Positions 53,646 through 62,350 of a stretch of DNA of 64,000 nucleotides are shown here, piece after piece (within the stretch, counting starts at the first letter, position 1; every line of letters begins with the position of its first letter). Location of the stretch: positions 1,931,030 through 1,995,029 of the forward strand of contig AP017308.1 of NCBI GenBank assembly GCA_001548435.1, in the 5' to 3' direction. The translations under genes and the position numbers were made by a program. The notes under the pieces were generated by a model. It was not told the origin of the DNA and did not search any database. It saw only the letters and a program-made list of their open reading frames with translations. The DNA comes from Leptolyngbya sp. NIES-3755. Its GTDB lineage: Bacteria; Cyanobacteriota; Cyanobacteriia; Leptolyngbyales; Leptolyngbyaceae.

Positions 53646-53966
53646 ATGCCTCAAATTATTGATCCTCTACCATCGGGTGGATCTGATCCGATTGTCTGTT
53701 GCTACGTCAATGCGACGAGTCAAATTCAAATTGCCCGGATTTCAAATGTGCCGAATTGGTATTTTGAGCGCGTGGTTTTTCCGGGTCAGCGATTGTTATT
53801 TGAAGCCGTTTCGACTGCTCTACTTGAGATTCATACGGGAATGATGGCAAGTGCGATTTTGTCAGATACGATTCCTTGTTCGACTCTGATGGTGAGCGAG
53901 GAGGGTGAGGACGAACCGTTTCCTCAGTCTCTAGAAGTGGCAATGACTTCTCATAAAGTTGTGTAA
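53646..53966 (+). CDS. DUF1830 family protein
   Basis: 106 residues, normal for this cyanobacterial family. The pattern IVCCYVNATSQIQIARISNVPNWYFERVVFPGQRLLFEA is characteristic. No membrane helix or signal. DUF1830 proteins are small, probably beta-rich, and have no established function, though they appear in most cyanobacteria. A strong terminator follows at 54033. Confidence 0.9.
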   Translation: MPQIIDPLPSGGSDPIVCCYVNATSQIQIARISNVPNWYFERVVFPGQRLLFEAVSTALLEIHTGMMASAILSDTIPCSTLMVSEEGEDEPFPQSLEVAMTSHKVV

Positions 53967-54032
53967 GGTTTTTACATTACTTTAAGAATACGGTTTCGGA
54001 TTGTTCATATAAAAACTAATTTCAACGCCTAG

Positions 54033-54057
54033 AGCCGCAATTGCGGTTCTTTTTTTT
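54033..54057 (+). terminator. Terminator of the DUF1830 gene
   Basis: GAGCCGCAATTGCGGTTC folds on itself (stem of six to seven bases around AATT) and is followed by eight T's. It ends 25 bases before the next plus-strand gene. Confidence 0.9.
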
Positions 54058-54081
54058 GCACAATTAAGAAGACAGGTTTCG

Positions 54082-54501
54082 GTGAATGCTTTGGATTTAC
54101 CTTCTTTTATTTGGTTATGGAAGATTGCTGCTTGGGCAATGGGATTGACGATCGCGGCTTATCTCGTTCAAGTTGCAACAGGTTCTGAATTACTATTTGG
54201 CGCGAAAAGAACTAAATCGCTCCACATTGGAACGGGAATTGCGATCGCAATCTTCGTTCTCGTTCTACTCGGAATCGGGCTAGTCGGCACGATCGGACAT
54301 TACGGCAGCCTGGGACACTCAAATCATCTATGGTCGGGGCTTGCCGTGGTCGAACTCGTATTTCTCTCGGCTTGGAGTGCGGTACAGATTCCGAGTCAGC
54401 CTTGGGCGCGATCACTGCATGTGGGCGTGAACTTTCTTCTCTGTTTGGGACTCATTTGGGTGACGATCACAGGCTGGGAAGTGGTGCAGAAATATCTTTA
54501 A
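54082..54501 (+). CDS. DUF4079 family membrane protein
   Basis: 139 residues beginning at a GTG with AGG-type pairing upstream (GACAGG). Four membrane helices: KIAAWAMGLTIAAYLVQVATG, IGTGIAIAIFVLVLLGIGLVG, WSGLAVVELVFLSAWSAVQ and VGVNFLLCLGLIWVTITG. The histidines in KSLHIGTG, GHYGSLGHSNHLW and RSLHVGVN are placed like heme or quinone ligands in small cytochrome-like proteins, which is only suggestive. The last 35 bases overlap the convergent nadB gene. Confidence 0.85.
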   Translation: MNALDLPSFIWLWKIAAWAMGLTIAAYLVQVATGSELLFGAKRTKSLHIGTGIAIAIFVLVLLGIGLVGTIGHYGSLGHSNHLWSGLAVVELVFLSAWSAVQIPSQPWARSLHVGVNFLLCLGLIWVTITGWEVVQKYL

Positions 54502-56116
54502 CGGGTGCAGTTGACCAGCGATCGGCTTGAACGATCGTATGAACACGCCAAGCTTCCGAGGTTTTGGGAAAGTCCGATCGATAATGTCCACCTCGACTTT
54601 CTGTTCTAAGATGAGCGCTTTTTAGAATCAACTCTGCAACCTCGAATAAGTTGTACAACTCGCCCCAATCGCGGATTTCTTCAGCGGAAAGATCGAGTTT
54701 GAAAGCTTCTTCAGGCTTGAGATTGCAGAAAAGCTGGCTCAAAGGAAACTGGAGAAATTCTTGTTGCCAGGATTGAATTTGAGCGATCGCACTTTCCAAC
54801 GTTTTCTGTTCTCGTGAAATTCCTGCACTTTGCCAAACTAATCGAGGAAGCGCTGAACGGAGGTGATCGATCGATTCAAACTCAACGGAAACGGTTTCAA
54901 CGGCTTTTAGAGGAGTTGCGGAGATCGGATCGAGATTAAACGATCGAAACTGTGCCCCAAAAACTAAACATTCTAAAAGCGAATTACTTGCGAGTCGGTT
55001 GGCTCCGTGAACTCCCGTACTGGCAGTTTCACCAACCGCGTAAAGATGTTCGATCGACGTTTCATTCGCCAATCCCGCACCAATTCCACCCATCCAATAA
55101 TGAGCAGCGGGAGCCACCGGAATCGGCTCTTTGAACACATCCACGCCCCATTTCTGGCAAACCTGAATAATATTCGGAAATCGATATTGAATCGTTTCTG
55201 CTGGAATCGGGCGCAAATCTAACCAAACTGTTGCGGTTGCTGGATCAGATTCGGTTTTTTGAATGTGATTAAAAATAGCGCGACTGACGACATCACGCGG
55301 AGCCAGTTCGCCTGATGGATGGTAATCGAAGGCAAAACGGTGTCCTTGTCGATCGACTAAATGCGCTCCTTCTCCCCGAACCGCTTCACTGATTAAGAAC
55401 TTAGGCGCACCTGGTTTGGTCAATGCAGTTGGATGGAATTGAACGAATTCGAGATCTCGGAGAATTGCTCCGGCTCTGTGTGCGATCGCAACTCCATCTC
55501 CGGTACTCACTGCTGGATTCGTCGTCTGAGCGAAAACCTGTCCCCCTCCCCCAGTTGCCAAAATCACCGCCTGAGCGCGAATCCAATGCACTTCAGATTG
55601 ATGAATCAGGCAAACTCCTTGACAACAATTTTCAGAATCAAGCCACAGATCGAGGACAAAGGTTTGGTCTAAAACCTGAATGTTTTTGCGCTCTAACACT
55701 CTCTCAGCTAAAACGCTCACAACCGCTCTTCCAGTTGTATCTGCCGCATGAAGGACTCGACGACGAGAATGAGCCGCTTCTAGCGTCAGAGCAAGCTGAT
55801 TTTGATGTCGATCAAATGCCACTCCCAAATCTACCAAGTGATGAATACACTCAGCCGCATTCTCCACCAAAAATTCAACTGCATCGCCATCACACAATCC
55901 TGCACCCGCTGAGAGCGTATCCGCGACATGAAGCGAAGTCGAATCTTGCGGATCAATCACGGCTGCAATTCCACCCTGCGCCCAATCACTCGCAGACCGA
56001 GCCACACTATCTTTGGTAATCAACCCCACTCGATATCGATCGGGCAATGAGAGCGCTGTATAGAGTCCCGCTGCTCCCGCCCCAACAACCAGCACATCAT
56101 ACGCAGATTGCAACAT
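54467..56116 (-). CDS. nadB: L-aspartate oxidase
   Basis: 549 residues from the ATG at 56116, with AGGAAG upstream. The FAD-binding start DVLVVGAGAAGLYTAL, the SDWAQGGIAA substrate segment, FVQFHPTAL, EAVRGEGAHLVD and the conserved GVHGANRLASNSLLECLVFG are all present. It oxidises L-aspartate to iminoaspartate, the first step of de novo NAD synthesis; NadA and NadC are not in the window. The gene lies downstream of psbU; a strong terminator hairpin ends only 15 bases before its ATG. The 3' end overlaps the DUF4079 gene by 35 bases. Confidence 0.96.
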   Translation of the reverse strand: MLQSAYDVLVVGAGAAGLYTALSLPDRYRVGLITKDSVARSASDWAQGGIAAVIDPQDSTSLHVADTLSAGAGLCDGDAVEFLVENAAECIHHLVDLGVAFDRHQNQLALTLEAAHSRRRVLHAADTTGRAVVSVLAERVLERKNIQVLDQTFVLDLWLDSENCCQGVCLIHQSEVHWIRAQAVILATGGGGQVFAQTTNPAVSTGDGVAIAHRAGAILRDLEFVQFHPTALTKPGAPKFLISEAVRGEGAHLVDRQGHRFAFDYHPSGELAPRDVVSRAIFNHIQKTESDPATATVWLDLRPIPAETIQYRFPNIIQVCQKWGVDVFKEPIPVAPAAHYWMGGIGAGLANETSIEHLYAVGETASTGVHGANRLASNSLLECLVFGAQFRSFNLDPISATPLKAVETVSVEFESIDHLRSALPRLVWQSAGISREQKTLESAIAQIQSWQQEFLQFPLSQLFCNLKPEEAFKLDLSAEEIRDWGELYNLFEVAELILKSAHLRTESRGGHYRSDFPKTSEAWRVHTIVQADRWSTAPVKDISAPLPSL

Positions 56117-56130
56117 CGCACTTCCTGGAT

Positions 56131-56172
56131 AAAAAAATCGCTCCACGCAGACCGAAAAAATCTGCGGAGAGC
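56131..56172 (-). terminator. psbU terminator abutting the nadB ribosome binding site
   Basis: On the minus strand GCTCTCCGCAGA (56172-56161) pairs with TCTGCGTGGAGC (56151-56140) with two mismatches, followed by seven T's (56137-56131). The nadB AGGAAG and ATG follow within 15 bases, leaving no room for a normal promoter after the hairpin. Confidence 0.82.
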
Positions 56173-56197
56173 GCAACTCTACAAAGTGAGAACAATC

Positions 56198-56605
56198 TTA
56201 GCGGTAAATTCCGTTGTTATAGCGGTCTCCACCTTCGACCAGTTCTTTAGATACTTCCGTTGCGACGAAATTATCCATATTGGATTGCAGAATTTCCTTT
56301 TGCTTGTCTGACAAGCCAGGAATATTCAGCACATCTTCCACCGATTGATACGGTGCGTGTTTCACAATCAGACCCGCCAAAGTCGGATACATTCCGGGCA
56401 ACTGGCGGAACGCTCTGACGTTCGTGTTATTCACATCGAGCTTTTTCCCGTACTCGGTCGCCATTTTATCTTCGACCACGTTGCGGTAGTCCGCTGCTAA
56501 CACGGTGACACCATTGAAATTTGCTGCGATCGCTGCTTGAGGCAACCAGCCCAGACAGCTCACCACCAGACTCAAAGCCGCTAAAAAGCGAATCAAACGT
56601 TTCAT
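56198..56605 (-). CDS. psbU: Photosystem II 12-kDa extrinsic protein PsbU
   Basis: 135 residues from the ATG at 56605, with GGGAGGG upstream. A signal peptide ([23 protein letters not shown]) directs it to the thylakoid lumen. The mature part contains the helix-hairpin-helix-like double motif [22 protein letters not shown] and [19 protein letters not shown], and ends [11 protein letters not shown], as PsbU does. It binds the lumenal face of photosystem II and stabilises the oxygen-evolving cluster. Its own terminator follows. Confidence 0.97.
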   Translation of the reverse strand: MKRLIRFLAALSLVVSCLGWLPQAAIAANFNGVTVLAADYRNVVEDKMATEYGKKLDVNNTNVRAFRQLPGMYPTLAGLIVKHAPYQSVEDVLNIPGLSDKQKEILQSNMDNFVATEVSKELVEGGDRYNNGIYR

Positions 56606-56681
56606 TGTTAATCCCTCCCACTGGATCGAGCAAACGCAATACACAGCCTTTACTAGAGCCTATCATTTTGCGGCATCGAAA

Positions 56682-57701
56682 TTAGTGCAGAGTATCCAAA
56701 GTTGTTTTGAGAAAGCGATCGAGTTCGGCAAATGAGCAAGCATGAGTCGGAGTCGGACTGTCGTATCCCTTCAGTTCTACGGCGTAGCGCTCTAGAAAAT
56801 GTACGTTTCCAACCTGATCTGCTAAGTGCTGATAGGTTCTTTCTCCTAAAGCGATATCGAGTCCAAGCTGCTTCGTCGCGGATTCTAAACGAAAGGCTGC
56901 ATTCACCGTGTCGCCTAATGCGGTGTAATCGGGTCGATCGCCACTTCCGGTATTTCCGACCATTGCAAATCCGGTGTTGACACCTGCTCCAATCCGAATC
57001 GGGAACGGCAGCGGATATTGATGATAAAGATTATTCGTCATCCGGTGCAGCGCGTTAATTGCCTGACAAATTCGCAGGGCTTCATCTCGATCGACTCCAT
57101 TCGCGCCATGCGTCCAAACTGCCATCACCGCATCGCCAATATACTTATCGACCCAGCTTCCGTACTCGCGAATAATGTCTCCTGCTTGTCGAAACCAGGT
57201 TCCAATCACTTCTGAGAGCAGCTTTTCATCGAGTTGACGAGTCAGAATCGTGAAATCTCGAATATCGACCACTAGCACCGAAATTAAACGGCGAACATGA
57301 AGGGTTGCAGTGGCGGTGAATTCTTTAGAATCTGGCTCGTCGGCACTGGACACTGGACGAATTAGGGGACAGAAAAAATCGACCTCGGTTTGCCCGAACG
57401 TTAAGCGATCGCCATTTTGTAGCGTCACCGGGATACTCACTCGTCGCCCGTTCACGAAGGTGCCATTTCGACTACCCAAATCGATCAGGTAAAACTCTCC
57501 GGTTTCCATCCATTGCAGCATGGCATGATTGCGCGAAATCCAGCGATCGCGAATCACAAACGTATTATCTTCGCTTCGTCCGATCGTCCAGCAGTTATTA
57601 CCCACCAGCGGAAGGCGGCGGTTGCTGAAATCGCTGCTGTGCAGCACGAGATGGGGGGTCGGTTGGAGAGTAACCACAGGCTCAACAAGGAAAGAACGCA
57701 T
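56682..57701 (-). CDS. FHA domain class III adenylate/guanylate cyclase
   Basis: 339 residues. An FHA phosphopeptide-binding domain at about 20-115 (WTIGRSEDNTFVIRDRWISRNHAML, DLGSRNGTFVNGRRV) precedes a class III catalytic domain at about 138-310, with metal Asp in VLVVDIRDFTIL, KYIGDAVMAVW and the transition-state region DYTALGDTVNAAFRLES. Cyanobacteria carry several such enzymes; the FHA module suggests control by Ser/Thr kinases. The Lys in DKYIGDAV and residues near PDYTALGD favour ATP as substrate, but this is a weak inference. No membrane segment. Confidence 0.92.
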   Translation of the reverse strand: MRSFLVEPVVTLQPTPHLVLHSSDFSNRRLPLVGNNCWTIGRSEDNTFVIRDRWISRNHAMLQWMETGEFYLIDLGSRNGTFVNGRRVSIPVTLQNGDRLTFGQTEVDFFCPLIRPVSSADEPDSKEFTATATLHVRRLISVLVVDIRDFTILTRQLDEKLLSEVIGTWFRQAGDIIREYGSWVDKYIGDAVMAVWTHGANGVDRDEALRICQAINALHRMTNNLYHQYPLPFPIRIGAGVNTGFAMVGNTGSGDRPDYTALGDTVNAAFRLESATKQLGLDIALGERTYQHLADQVGNVHFLERYAVELKGYDSPTPTHACSFAELDRFLKTTLDTLH

Positions 57702-57843
57702 TCTTTACTTATGATGCAACGCCTGAGTGCTAAATGTTTCAGTAGTAGCGCTTGGAATATAAGACGGAAACGAATTATTTTTGACTGTAATCTCCGCAGT
57801 CTTCTGGAGGCAAACCTCCGAAATGATCCTGCCGTCTCCGCAA

Positions 57844-58572
57844 TTATGCCAGAGTCGCTGCGATCCAGAATAAGCTGTCAACCAGAATCGTACTCAGCAC
57901 TGCACCCCCAAAGGCAACCCAGTAGGAGGTTTTCGCTCGTAGCGCGGATGTACCGACGCTCAGTAGGATGGCGGCTAGTGAAATTACCCAGAAAATGCCA
58001 CTTGGAGTGTACATTTGCATAAGCGCCTGTTGAAAAATCGGTGCAACTGCATCCGGTTCAACCTGCATTAATTTTCGCCAATGTGGGATGAGATCCGTTA
58101 AATAAAAATAAAGATCTGTGACGGCAGTTCCAAAGAGCGATCCGAGATAGAAAAAGTTGCCCAGTTTGCACCAGTTTTGTCTCAAGCCCCAAAGCGCGAT
58201 CGGCAATCCAATCGCTTCGATCGGTAAATGTAAGGTTGGCTCCCAACGGAACCAGCCCCAATAGAGCGATCCCGCTAACCATGTCCAGGTAAAGCCTGTG
58301 AGCAATTCACCCCAATGTTTGGTCTGGGGCTTAGCGGAAAGCGCGATCGATGCCCAGACCCAAACGGAAGTGAGCAAGAGGCAGAGGAGGGGCATCGATC
58401 GAACGAGCGGTGCTTCAAAAAAGACGGGCACTGACACTAGAAAAACCGATGCACCGAAAATGAGAAGAGCGCGAGGGGGAGCAGAACGCTCAATATACGA
58501 AGATTCTGAAACCGCAATCACTTCAGCCTCTGAGGAGTAAGACGTTTTGGAGCCGGACGGATAGGAAATCAA
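57844..58572 (-). CDS. DUF3120 family membrane protein
   Basis: 242 residues with about six helices (PRALLIFGASVFLVSVPVFFE, LLCLLLTSVWVWASIAL, LLTGFTWTWLAGSLYWGWF). The conserved block WFRWEPTLHLPIEAIGLPIALWG and FFYLGSLFGTAVTDLYFYL belong to DUF3120, restricted to cyanobacteria and plastid lineages. The first 30 residues are a Ser/Glu-rich cytosolic tail. Function unknown. The 58573-58814 gap between it and uppP holds their divergent promoters. Confidence 0.87.
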   Translation of the reverse strand: MISYPSGSKTSYSSEAEVIAVSESSYIERSAPPRALLIFGASVFLVSVPVFFEAPLVRSMPLLCLLLTSVWVWASIALSAKPQTKHWGELLTGFTWTWLAGSLYWGWFRWEPTLHLPIEAIGLPIALWGLRQNWCKLGNFFYLGSLFGTAVTDLYFYLTDLIPHWRKLMQVEPDAVAPIFQQALMQMYTPSGIFWVISLAAILLSVGTSALRAKTSYWVAFGGAVLSTILVDSLFWIAATLA

Positions 58573-58814
58573 GGATTTTTCTTAAGCCTGCTTATTTTAT
58601 TAACTTAACTTAACATTACCATAGGAAACTTTCGGAGAGATCGATCGAGAATCTTGAATTGTCCTTTTGGCAGATACCCCCCTGGGGCATAGTCCTAATC
58701 GTAGTGGAAATTTCCTGAAATCGCTGAAAATTTTTGGAATGGGAAACCAGAAACTTTCAGAAAGGCTGTACACTCACAGCGAGAGTTTCGCTCCATAGAT
58801 TGAGGAAGCGCCCA

Positions 58815-59663
58815 ATGCCAGTTCTTCTCGTTGCAAATCAGGTCAAAGGTCTTTTCGCTATATTTCAAGGCATTGTTCTGGGATTGGTTCAAGGGATTAC
58901 CGAATTTCTGCCGATTAGCAGTACTGCCCATTTGATTATTTTTACGGACATTTTCGGCTGGCAGACACAATGGAATAAAGCCGCGATCGACGCGATTCAG
59001 TTCGGCAGTGTGATCGCGGTCGTGATGTACTTCTGGAAAGATATTCGATCGATATTATCTGGAGCGTTGGCAGCATTTGCCCGAAAGGAATGGGATCGCG
59101 AAGAATGGAAAATCCTGGTCGGAATCGCGATCGGAACAATTCCCGCGCTAGGAGTGGGCTTTGTGCTGAAGAAATTAAATATGCTGCCAGAGAGTGTACT
59201 CATCATTGCAACGATGTCGATCGTCATGTCGCTTTTATTAGCACTGGCAGAAAAGATCGGAATTCGCAAACGTGGATTCGATGAACTAGAGATTAAAGAT
59301 GGAATTCTCGTTGGTTTGGGGCAAATGATCGCATTGTTGCCGGGAGCTTCACGATCAGGTTCTACATTGACCGCAGCATTGTTTCTAGGATTGCGTCGGG
59401 AAACAGCAGCGCGATTTTCTTTTCTACTTGGCATTCCGACTTTGGCGATCGCAACTTTGGTTCAAACGGGAGATGTTCTGAAAGAGGCAGATATGGGACT
59501 GCCTTTATTAGTGGGAATTGCATCGGCGTTCGTGTTTTCGTATTTGTCGATCGCTTGGTTGCTGAAATTCTTGCAGCGTCAAAGTACTTGGGTGTTTGTT
59601 TGGTATCGATTGGCGTTGGGTGTGACGTTGTTTGCTGCGATCGCAATGGGACGTTTAAACTAG
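58815..59663 (+). CDS. uppP: Undecaprenyl-diphosphatase
   Basis: 282 residues from the ATG at 58815, with GAGGAAG upstream; a 27-codon upstream extension is not conserved-looking. Both active-site motifs are present: GITEFLPISSTAHL near residue 27 and PGASRSGST near 180. About eight membrane helices. It dephosphorylates undecaprenyl diphosphate at the periplasmic face, recycling the lipid carrier for peptidoglycan and other wall polymers; formerly BacA, linked to bacitracin resistance. It is followed after 22 bases by a radical SAM gene in the same direction. Confidence 0.96.
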   Translation: MPVLLVANQVKGLFAIFQGIVLGLVQGITEFLPISSTAHLIIFTDIFGWQTQWNKAAIDAIQFGSVIAVVMYFWKDIRSILSGALAAFARKEWDREEWKILVGIAIGTIPALGVGFVLKKLNMLPESVLIIATMSIVMSLLLALAEKIGIRKRGFDELEIKDGILVGLGQMIALLPGASRSGSTLTAALFLGLRRETAARFSFLLGIPTLAIATLVQTGDVLKEADMGLPLLVGIASAFVFSYLSIAWLLKFLQRQSTWVFVWYRLALGVTLFAAIAMGRLN

Positions 59664-59685
59664 ATAGGCTGTGTAATTTCGAGTC

Positions 59686-61029
59686 ATGAGCGAGCTTTCT
59701 ATTCGTCCAGCATTAGTGACGAGTGTTTTATCAGGGTCGATCGCAGAAGAAATTGGATTTGAAAAAGGCGATCGTGTTGTGTCGATCAACGGGGAAAAGC
59801 CTCGTGACTTGATCGATTACCAATTTTTGTGCGCGGATGAGGTTCTAGAACTCGAAGTGATTGACAAGAAAGGCAAAACTCATCACATCGAAATTGAAAA
59901 AGACTACGACGAAGATTTAGGTTTAGAGTTTGACAGCGCTTTGTTTGATGGATTGATTCAATGTACAAATCGCTGTCCGTTTTGCTTTATTGACCAACAA
60001 CCGCCCGGAAAGCGGGACAGTCTTTACTTCAAAGATGACGACTATCGATTGAGCTTTCTGTATGGAAGCTACCTGACATTAACAAATTTGACAGCGCGAG
60101 AATGGAATCGGATCGAACAGATGCGACTTTCTCCGCTGTATGTTTCGGTTCATGCGACTGAGGCGGATGTGCGATCGAGATTGTTGAAAAATCCTCGTGC
60201 AGGGCAAATTCTCGATCAGATGCGATGGTTCCAAGAGCGACAACTACAGATTCATGCTCAAGTCGTTCTCTGTCCAGGAATTAATGATGGAGAACATCTG
60301 ACACAAACAATCGAAGATCTCGCCCAGTTTCATAAAGGCGATATTCCGACCGTTGCCTCGATCGCGGTTGTTCCAGTCGGATTAACGCGATTTCGCCCCA
60401 CTGAAGATGAATTGATTCCAGTTTCACCCGAAAAAGCACGAGAAGTAATCACACAAGTTCAAGCGCTCCAAAACAAGTTTCGGAAAGAACGTGGATCAAC
60501 GATCGTTTGGTTAGCCGATGAATGGTTCTTAATCGCTGGCGAAGATTTGCCACCTGAATCGGACTACGGGGACTATCCGCAAATTGGGAATGGAGTTGGA
60601 TCGATTCGATTGTTCTTAAAGGAATTTAGTAAAGCTGCGAAACGATTGCCGAAAAAAGTGACTCCGCATCGAAACTATGTTTGGATTTTGGGAAACGCGG
60701 TTGAGAAAGCATTTTCGCCATTGCTCGATCGATTTAATCAAGTCGAAGGTTTAACCGTCCGAATGGTTGCGCTAAATAGCGATTACTGGGGGCAAAGCAT
60801 TACGGTTACAGGATTGCTCACCGGGCAGGACATTTTAAATGCGCTACAAGGAAAAGATTTAGGCGACGGAATTCTTCTGCCATCTGTAATGTTGAAACAA
60901 GGTGAACTGGTCTTTCTAGACGATATGCGCGTCGAAGATCTGGAGCAAAAATTGAACACATCAATATTTGTCGTCGAAGGAGTAGACGGTTTGATCAGGA
61001 AATTTAATGAACAACGTAAACAAGTTTAA
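59686..61029 (+). CDS. TIGR03279/DUF512 radical SAM protein
   Basis: 447 residues. The N-terminal 70 residues are PDZ-like (VTSVLSGSIAEEIGFEKGDRVVSINGE). A cluster-binding CTNRCPFC uses Cys93, Cys97 and Cys100, followed by FIDQQPPGKRDSLYFKDDDYRLSFLYGSY-type residues. The DUF512 C-terminus includes VASIAVVPVGLTRFR and DDMRVEDLEQKL. The family is found in nearly all cyanobacteria and, in related form, in clostridia; its reaction is unknown. Coupled position after uppP suggests an envelope or isoprenoid connection, or simple convenience. Confidence 0.92.
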   Translation: MSELSIRPALVTSVLSGSIAEEIGFEKGDRVVSINGEKPRDLIDYQFLCADEVLELEVIDKKGKTHHIEIEKDYDEDLGLEFDSALFDGLIQCTNRCPFCFIDQQPPGKRDSLYFKDDDYRLSFLYGSYLTLTNLTAREWNRIEQMRLSPLYVSVHATEADVRSRLLKNPRAGQILDQMRWFQERQLQIHAQVVLCPGINDGEHLTQTIEDLAQFHKGDIPTVASIAVVPVGLTRFRPTEDELIPVSPEKAREVITQVQALQNKFRKERGSTIVWLADEWFLIAGEDLPPESDYGDYPQIGNGVGSIRLFLKEFSKAAKRLPKKVTPHRNYVWILGNAVEKAFSPLLDRFNQVEGLTVRMVALNSDYWGQSITVTGLLTGQDILNALQGKDLGDGILLPSVMLKQGELVFLDDMRVEDLEQKLNTSIFVVEGVDGLIRKFNEQRKQV

Positions 61030-61077
61030 AGAAGTGTGGCGCGAACCATCAATTTACTGGAATAATCAGTCTGTCGG

Positions 61078-61350
61078 ATGATTCGACAACCCACTCAAGT
61101 CACTTGTCGATCGCAACTAGGAGAGAACATTTTGGATTCGCGCACTTCACAAACGCTTTTACAATCCTCGCCAACCGCTTCGGCTCCTCAAGAAGAGTTC
61201 AGCGAGTATGTCGCTCACCTGCAATTGCACATGGCACTTCAGGCGCGTAACTTAGTTCCCAATCTAACGAATACGCCTGATAGTCGCGAACAATTACTGC
61301 ACCAAACGCAGGCACAGTTTGAAAAGTTCGCTTCTCGGATGTTTCTATAA
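61078..61350 (+). CDS. Small hypothetical protein, 90 residues
   Basis: Starts MIRQPTQVTCRSQLGENIL, 48 bases after the radical SAM gene in the same direction; an internal start is possible because the first 40 residues are Ser/Thr/Gln-rich and look disordered. The C-terminal half is helical (EEFSEYVAHLQLHMALQARNL, LLHQTQAQFEKFASRMFL). No known domain. A strong terminator follows at 61379, which supports a genuine last gene of the uppP transcript. Confidence 0.65.
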   Translation: MIRQPTQVTCRSQLGENILDSRTSQTLLQSSPTASAPQEEFSEYVAHLQLHMALQARNLVPNLTNTPDSREQLLHQTQAQFEKFASRMFL

Positions 61351-61378
61351 GTTTCCGTTGATAAACGCTTCACGTTGG

Positions 61379-61407
61379 ATCAGGGTTTTACCGCCCTGAT
61401 TTTTTTT
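61379..61407 (+). terminator. Terminator of the uppP-TIGR03279 transcript
   Basis: ATCAGGG (61379-61385) pairs with CCCTGAT (61394-61400) around an eight-base loop and is followed by seven or eight T's. Confidence 0.92.
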
Positions 61408-61483
61408 GGCGATGTTCATTCCATCGAATGACGCGCAAGGGGGATTCCAGCATCCAAAAAATCATGCGATAACAAAATAGCCG

Positions 61484-62350
61484 ATGCCTGCACCGCGCTT
61501 CGCGATCGCACTTTCCATCATGCTCGCTCTGGAACCTACCCTCGAAACGATCGAAACTCAACTGCTGTTTGAAGGCATCTACCGTTATTACGGCTACGAC
61601 TTTCGCAACTACGCGCCCTCGTCACGGGGTCGTCGAGTTCAGAACTTCATGCAGTCAGAAGGAATTCACACCATTTCCGAACTGCAAAATCGGGTATTGC
61701 ACGATCGACACTGTTTAGAACGATTTCTCCTCAGCTTAACCGTCAATGTCACGACGATGTTTCGTGATCCCAGCTTCTACCTCACGTTTAGAAATCTTGT
61801 TGTTCCCATCCTCAGAACTTATCCGTTTATTCGGATTTGGTGCGCTGGATGCTCGACTGGAGAAGAAGTTTATTCAATGGCAATTCTATTGCAAGAGGAA
61901 GGAATTTATCATCGCTGTCGGTTATACGCAACGGATACGAATGAGAAAGTGTTGCAATCAGCAAGACGCGGAATCTTTTCACTTTCGTCAATGCAGGAGT
62001 ATACACAGCAATATCTGAAAGCAGGCGGAAAAAAATCATTTTCAGAATACTATACTGCTGCTTACGAGAATGCAATTTTTAGATCATCATTACGTGACAA
62101 TATCGTGTTCTCGCAGCATAATCTTGTCACCGATGGATCATTTAATGAATTCAATGTGATTATCTGTCGGAACGTTTTAATTTACTTCGATCGCTCACTT
62201 CAAGATCGAGTTCATGACCTGTTTTATCAGAGTCTTTGCTCATTCGGAATTCTGGCACTGGGACGACAGGAGACCTTGCGATTTACATCCAAGCAAGATC
62301 AATACGAAGAACTCTCAAGATCCGAAAAACTCTATCGGAGGTTGAGTTAG
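61484..62350 (+). CDS. cheR: CheR-type protein-glutamate methyltransferase
   Basis: 288 residues. The N-terminal helical domain (LLFEGIYRYYGYDFRNYAPSSRGRRV) and the SAM-binding domain (RIWCAGCSTGEEVYSMAILL; ATDTNEKVLQSARRGIF; DNIVFSQHNL; VIICRNVLIYFD) are all present. It would methylate glutamates on a chemoreceptor or other signalling partner. No methyl-accepting protein is visible in the window. The start is uncertain; an ATG at 61520 gives MLALEPTLET. Its TAG overlaps the GTG of cheB by one base. Confidence 0.92.
   Translation: MPAPRFAIALSIMLALEPTLETIETQLLFEGIYRYYGYDFRNYAPSSRGRRVQNFMQSEGIHTISELQNRVLHDRHCLERFLLSLTVNVTTMFRDPSFYLTFRNLVVPILRTYPFIRIWCAGCSTGEEVYSMAILLQEEGIYHRCRLYATDTNEKVLQSARRGIFSLSSMQEYTQQYLKAGGKKSFSEYYTAAYENAIFRSSLRDNIVFSQHNLVTDGSFNEFNVIICRNVLIYFDRSLQDRVHDLFYQSLCSFGILALGRQETLRFTSKQDQYEELSRSEKLYRRLS

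Noticed and set aside
57806-57825. GGAGG/CCTCC hairpin as a terminator for DUF3120 or the cyclase gene
   Set aside because: It has no T tract on either strand and lies in the upstream region of the cyclase gene; at most a weak structural element.
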